Below are positions 61,960 through 64,000 of a stretch of DNA of 64,000 nt, piece by piece. The stretch lies in the NCBI RefSeq assembly GCF_014352935.1, contig NZ_CP060694.1, positions 806,001 through 870,000 on the forward strand, in the 5' to 3' direction. Source of the stretch: Aliarcobacter cryaerophilus (GTDB lineage Bacteria; Campylobacterota; Campylobacteria; Campylobacterales; Arcobacteraceae). The translations under genes were made by a program, and so were the position numbers. The notes under the pieces were generated by a model. It did not search any database. It was not told where the DNA came from and was given only the letters and a program-made list of their open reading frames with translations. Within the stretch, counting starts at the first letter, position 1; every line of letters begins with the position of its first letter.

Positions 61960-62793
61960 ATGGACGAATATATACTAAAAATTTCTACAAAAGATGAAAA
62001 AGGACTTATTTATAATATATCTAAAGTTCTTTTTGCAAATAATTTAAATATTGACCAAAATGCTGAGTATGTGGATGAAGAGACAAATGAGTTTTTCATG
62101 AGAAGTTTAATCAGTGGAAAAGTTATGGAAACTATTTTGCAAAAAGAACTAAAAGAGGTTTTGCCAAATGGTGCAAAAATAACTTTAAATAAAAATACAA
62201 AAAAAGATGTTGTTCTTCTTGTTACAAAAGAGAGCCATGTTTTAGGAGATTTACTTATAAGATATAGTTCAAATGAGCTAAATGCAAATATCAAAGCAGT
62301 TATTGGAAATCATGAAGATTTAAGAAATTTAGTTGAGAAATTTGACATTCCATTTTTTTGTATAAGTGCTACAAATTTGAGTAGAGATGAGCATGAAAGA
62401 GCAGTTTCTCAAAAAATTGATGAATTTAATCCAGAGATTATAGTTTTAGCAAAATATATGAGAATACTATCTTCACAGTTTGTAGAAAAATATGAAGGTA
62501 AAGTTTTAAATATTCATCACTCTTTTTTGCCTGCATTTATTGGAGCAAATCCATACAAACAAGCATTTGAAAGAGGTGTTAAAATTATTGGAGCAACTGC
62601 GCATTATGTGACAAATGATTTAGATGAAGGTCCAATTATTTTCCAAGATGTTGTAAGAGTTGATCATTCATATAGTTGGGAAGATATGCGAAATGCTGGT
62701 AGAAATGTTGAAAAAATTGTACTTTCAAATGCTTTTGAACTACTTTTAAATGACAGAGTATTTATTCATAAAAATAAAACGGTGATTTTATAG
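61960..62793 (+). CDS. purU: Formyltetrahydrofolate deformylase
   Basis: 277 residues. An N-terminal ACT domain (about 1-85) precedes a formyltransferase-fold domain with LSSQFVEKYEGKVLNIHHSFLPAFIGANPYKQAFERG, where HH and the later DLDEGPII provide catalytic residues. It hydrolyses 10-formyl-THF to formate and THF, supporting purine synthesis and folate balance, together with glyA and 5-FCL in this window. Its last base overlaps the trmL start. Confidence 0.95.
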   Translation: MDEYILKISTKDEKGLIYNISKVLFANNLNIDQNAEYVDEETNEFFMRSLISGKVMETILQKELKEVLPNGAKITLNKNTKKDVVLLVTKESHVLGDLLIRYSSNELNANIKAVIGNHEDLRNLVEKFDIPFFCISATNLSRDEHERAVSQKIDEFNPEIIVLAKYMRILSSQFVEKYEGKVLNIHHSFLPAFIGANPYKQAFERGVKIIGATAHYVTNDLDEGPIIFQDVVRVDHSYSWEDMRNAGRNVEKIVLSNAFELLLNDRVFIHKNKTVIL

Positions 62794-63263
62794 TGTTTAA
62801 TATAGTACTTCATGAACCAAGAATGCCAGGAAACGTAGGAACGATAGGAAGAACTGCTGTTGCTTTAAAATGTAAACTTCATTTAATAAAACCTTATGGT
62901 TTTGGAGATATTACTGAAAAAGAGGTGCGAAGAGCAGGACTTGATTATTGGAAAGATTTAGAACTTTTTGAGTATGAAAATATTGAAGATTTTTGGGCAA
63001 GAAACCCATTTTCTTCTAGACATTTTTTTGCTACAACAAAAACAACTCAACCTTATTTTGAGGCAAAATTTGAATCAGGGGATTATATATATTTTGGAAG
63101 AGAAGATGCAGGATTACCTTCATATATTTTAGATAAAAATAAAGAGAGTTGTATAACAATTCCAATGGCAAAAATTGCAAGAAGTTTAAATCTCTCAAAC
63201 TCTGTATCTATAATTTGTTATGAAGCTTTAAGACAAAACTATATAAATTTTGAGACTATTTAA
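62793..63263 (+). CDS. trmL: tRNA (cytidine(34)-2'-O)-methyltransferase
   Basis: 156 residues, SPOUT superfamily with a knotted C-terminus: PRMPGNVGTIGRTAVAL, YIYFGREDAGLP, and SLNLSNSVSIICYEALRQ. It methylates the wobble position of certain tRNALeu species. Starts at GTG 62793, overlapping the purU stop (TAGTG), and overlaps the next ATG (TAATG), so the genes are tightly packed. Confidence 0.94.
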   Translation: MFNIVLHEPRMPGNVGTIGRTAVALKCKLHLIKPYGFGDITEKEVRRAGLDYWKDLELFEYENIEDFWARNPFSSRHFFATTKTTQPYFEAKFESGDYIYFGREDAGLPSYILDKNKESCITIPMAKIARSLNLSNSVSIICYEALRQNYINFETI

Positions 63264-64000
63264 TGAAAACATCTAACATAACAAGAGATACTTTAATACT
63301 AGGATTTGCAATTTTTTCTATGTATTTTGGGGCTGGAAATATTATTTTCCCACCATATTTAGGATTAATAAGTTCTAGTGATTGGAAAATATCTTTTTTT
63401 GCATATTTTTTAGCCGATATTGGATTTGCTACATTTGCTATGTTTGCTTTGCTTAAAGTTGGAGGAAATGTAGATAATTTAACTTCTAAATTAGGAACAA
63501 TTAACGGAAAAATACTTATGGCAATAATTATTTTATGTATTGGTCCATTAATTGCACTTCCAAGAACAGGAGCTGTAACTTATGAGATGTTGGTAGTTCC
63601 ATATTTTGGAGCTAGCACTTTTAACTCTTTAATCACATCTATAATTTATTTTGGTTTAATTCTATTTTTTACATTAAGACCAACTTCTATGATTGAAATA
63701 TTGGGAAAGGTATTATCTCCTTTGCTATTTTTATCTTTAATTATTTTAATAATAAAAGGAATTTTCACTCCAATTGGAGAGATATCACAAAACACTACAA
63801 ATGATAGACTGTTTTTTGATGGTCTTCTTTTGGGTTATCAAACTTTAGATATTTTAGCAGCTTTAGCATTTGGAATTATTATTATAAAAATATTAAAAAC
63901 AAAAGGTTATACAAACAAAAAAACAAACTTTAAAATAGTTGGATATGCTTCTTTAATTGCTGCTTTTGGAATAATGCTTGTATATTTTGGTTTGACATAT
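63263..64000 (+). CDS. brnQ: Branched-chain amino acid carrier BrnQ (partial, runs off right edge)
   Basis: The open frame from ATG 63263 continues past the window; 246 residues are visible. Residues about 10-45 (LILGFAIFSMYFGAGNIIFP, then PYLG) are the conserved BrnQ start, and IGPLIALPRTGAVTYEM is the family signature. About seven hydrophobic segments are present. It imports Leu, Ile and Val with Na+ or H+. The C-terminal part is outside the window. Confidence 0.93.
   Translation, partial: MKTSNITRDTLILGFAIFSMYFGAGNIIFPPYLGLISSSDWKISFFAYFLADIGFATFAMFALLKVGGNVDNLTSKLGTINGKILMAIIILCIGPLIALPRTGAVTYEMLVVPYFGASTFNSLITSIIYFGLILFFTLRPTSMIEILGKVLSPLLFLSLIILIIKGIFTPIGEISQNTTNDRLFFDGLLLGYQTLDILAALAFGIIIIKILKTKGYTNKKTNFKIVGYASLIAAFGIMLVYFGLTY

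Overview
The window is a stretch of chromosome from a member of the Campylobacterota, most likely an Arcobacter/Aliarcobacter-type organism. This is inferred from very low GC content, lysine/asparagine/isoleucine-rich proteins, extended TATAAT-type -10 boxes without a clear -35, frequent TTG and GTG starts, and characteristic gene pairs: the UPF0323 lipoprotein next to a glutathionylspermidine-synthase-like enzyme, RNase Y next to 5-formyltetrahydrofolate cyclo-ligase, and a small FeoB. About 58 protein genes fill nearly all of the sequence. No rRNA, tRNA, CRISPR array or intact insertion sequence was seen. Genes are cut by the window at both ends.

Layout. 1-4.3 kb: the tail of an unknown gene, a DUF808 membrane protein, a secreted polysaccharide deacetylase, a flavoprotein and a YitT membrane protein. 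4.4-8.2 kb: a TerB-like protein, two tiny proteins, a pseudopilin and PriA in one tight operon, then a DapD-like protein that lacks its catalytic domain. 8.3-12.5 kb (minus): YcaO, an Ada-like alkyl-DNA repair protein, GlyA and DUF6172. 12.5-16.4 kb (plus): a possible PD-(D/E)XK protein, a CNNM/CBS membrane protein, an AI-2E-type permease and a YiiX-like protein. 16.4-23 kb: a HerA-like ATPase, a FlaG-like protein, a ferredoxin-thioredoxin-reductase/rhodanese fusion, and the panB-ruvB-permease operon. 23-29 kb: trpA-bpt, a small secreted protein, feoAB opposite a fur gene, and argG. 29-35.9 kb: 5-FCL-rny-rsmD-permease on minus; TlpA-like lipoprotein, ftsY and a TonB/TolA-like protein on plus; a DsbC-like protein on minus.

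36-39.6 kb is an electrophile/redox cluster. An HxlR regulator and an AEC transporter face an MdaB-type quinone reductase, an Old Yellow Enzyme and a nitroreductase, with a palindromic candidate operator between the two divergent promoters. Next come a duplicated LRR-like repeat protein, an ABC-F ATPase, a decayed transposase fragment (probably IS256 family) and ligA. 45-49.5 kb holds two tandem chemoreceptors that share a C-terminal WESF tail. 49.5-52.7 kb is a minus-strand operon of a DEAD-box helicase, the UPF0323 lipoprotein and the glutathionylspermidine-synthase-like enzyme; the helicase appears to start at ATA. 52.9-59.7 kb is a type I secretion operon: a TolC-OmpA fusion, a LapB-type ABC exporter, an HlyD adaptor and a LuxR-type regulator. 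The last part holds aroE, a methyltransferase, the YfiH/PgeF-type protein, purU, trmL and the start of brnQ.

I see no obvious new multi-gene defence or mobile system. The strongest unusual items are the TolC-TSP3-OmpA fusion, the ATA start of the DEAD-box gene, the stand-alone DapD N-terminal region, the YiiX relative with Ser in place of the catalytic Cys, the FTR-rhodanese fusion and the duplicated repeat protein.
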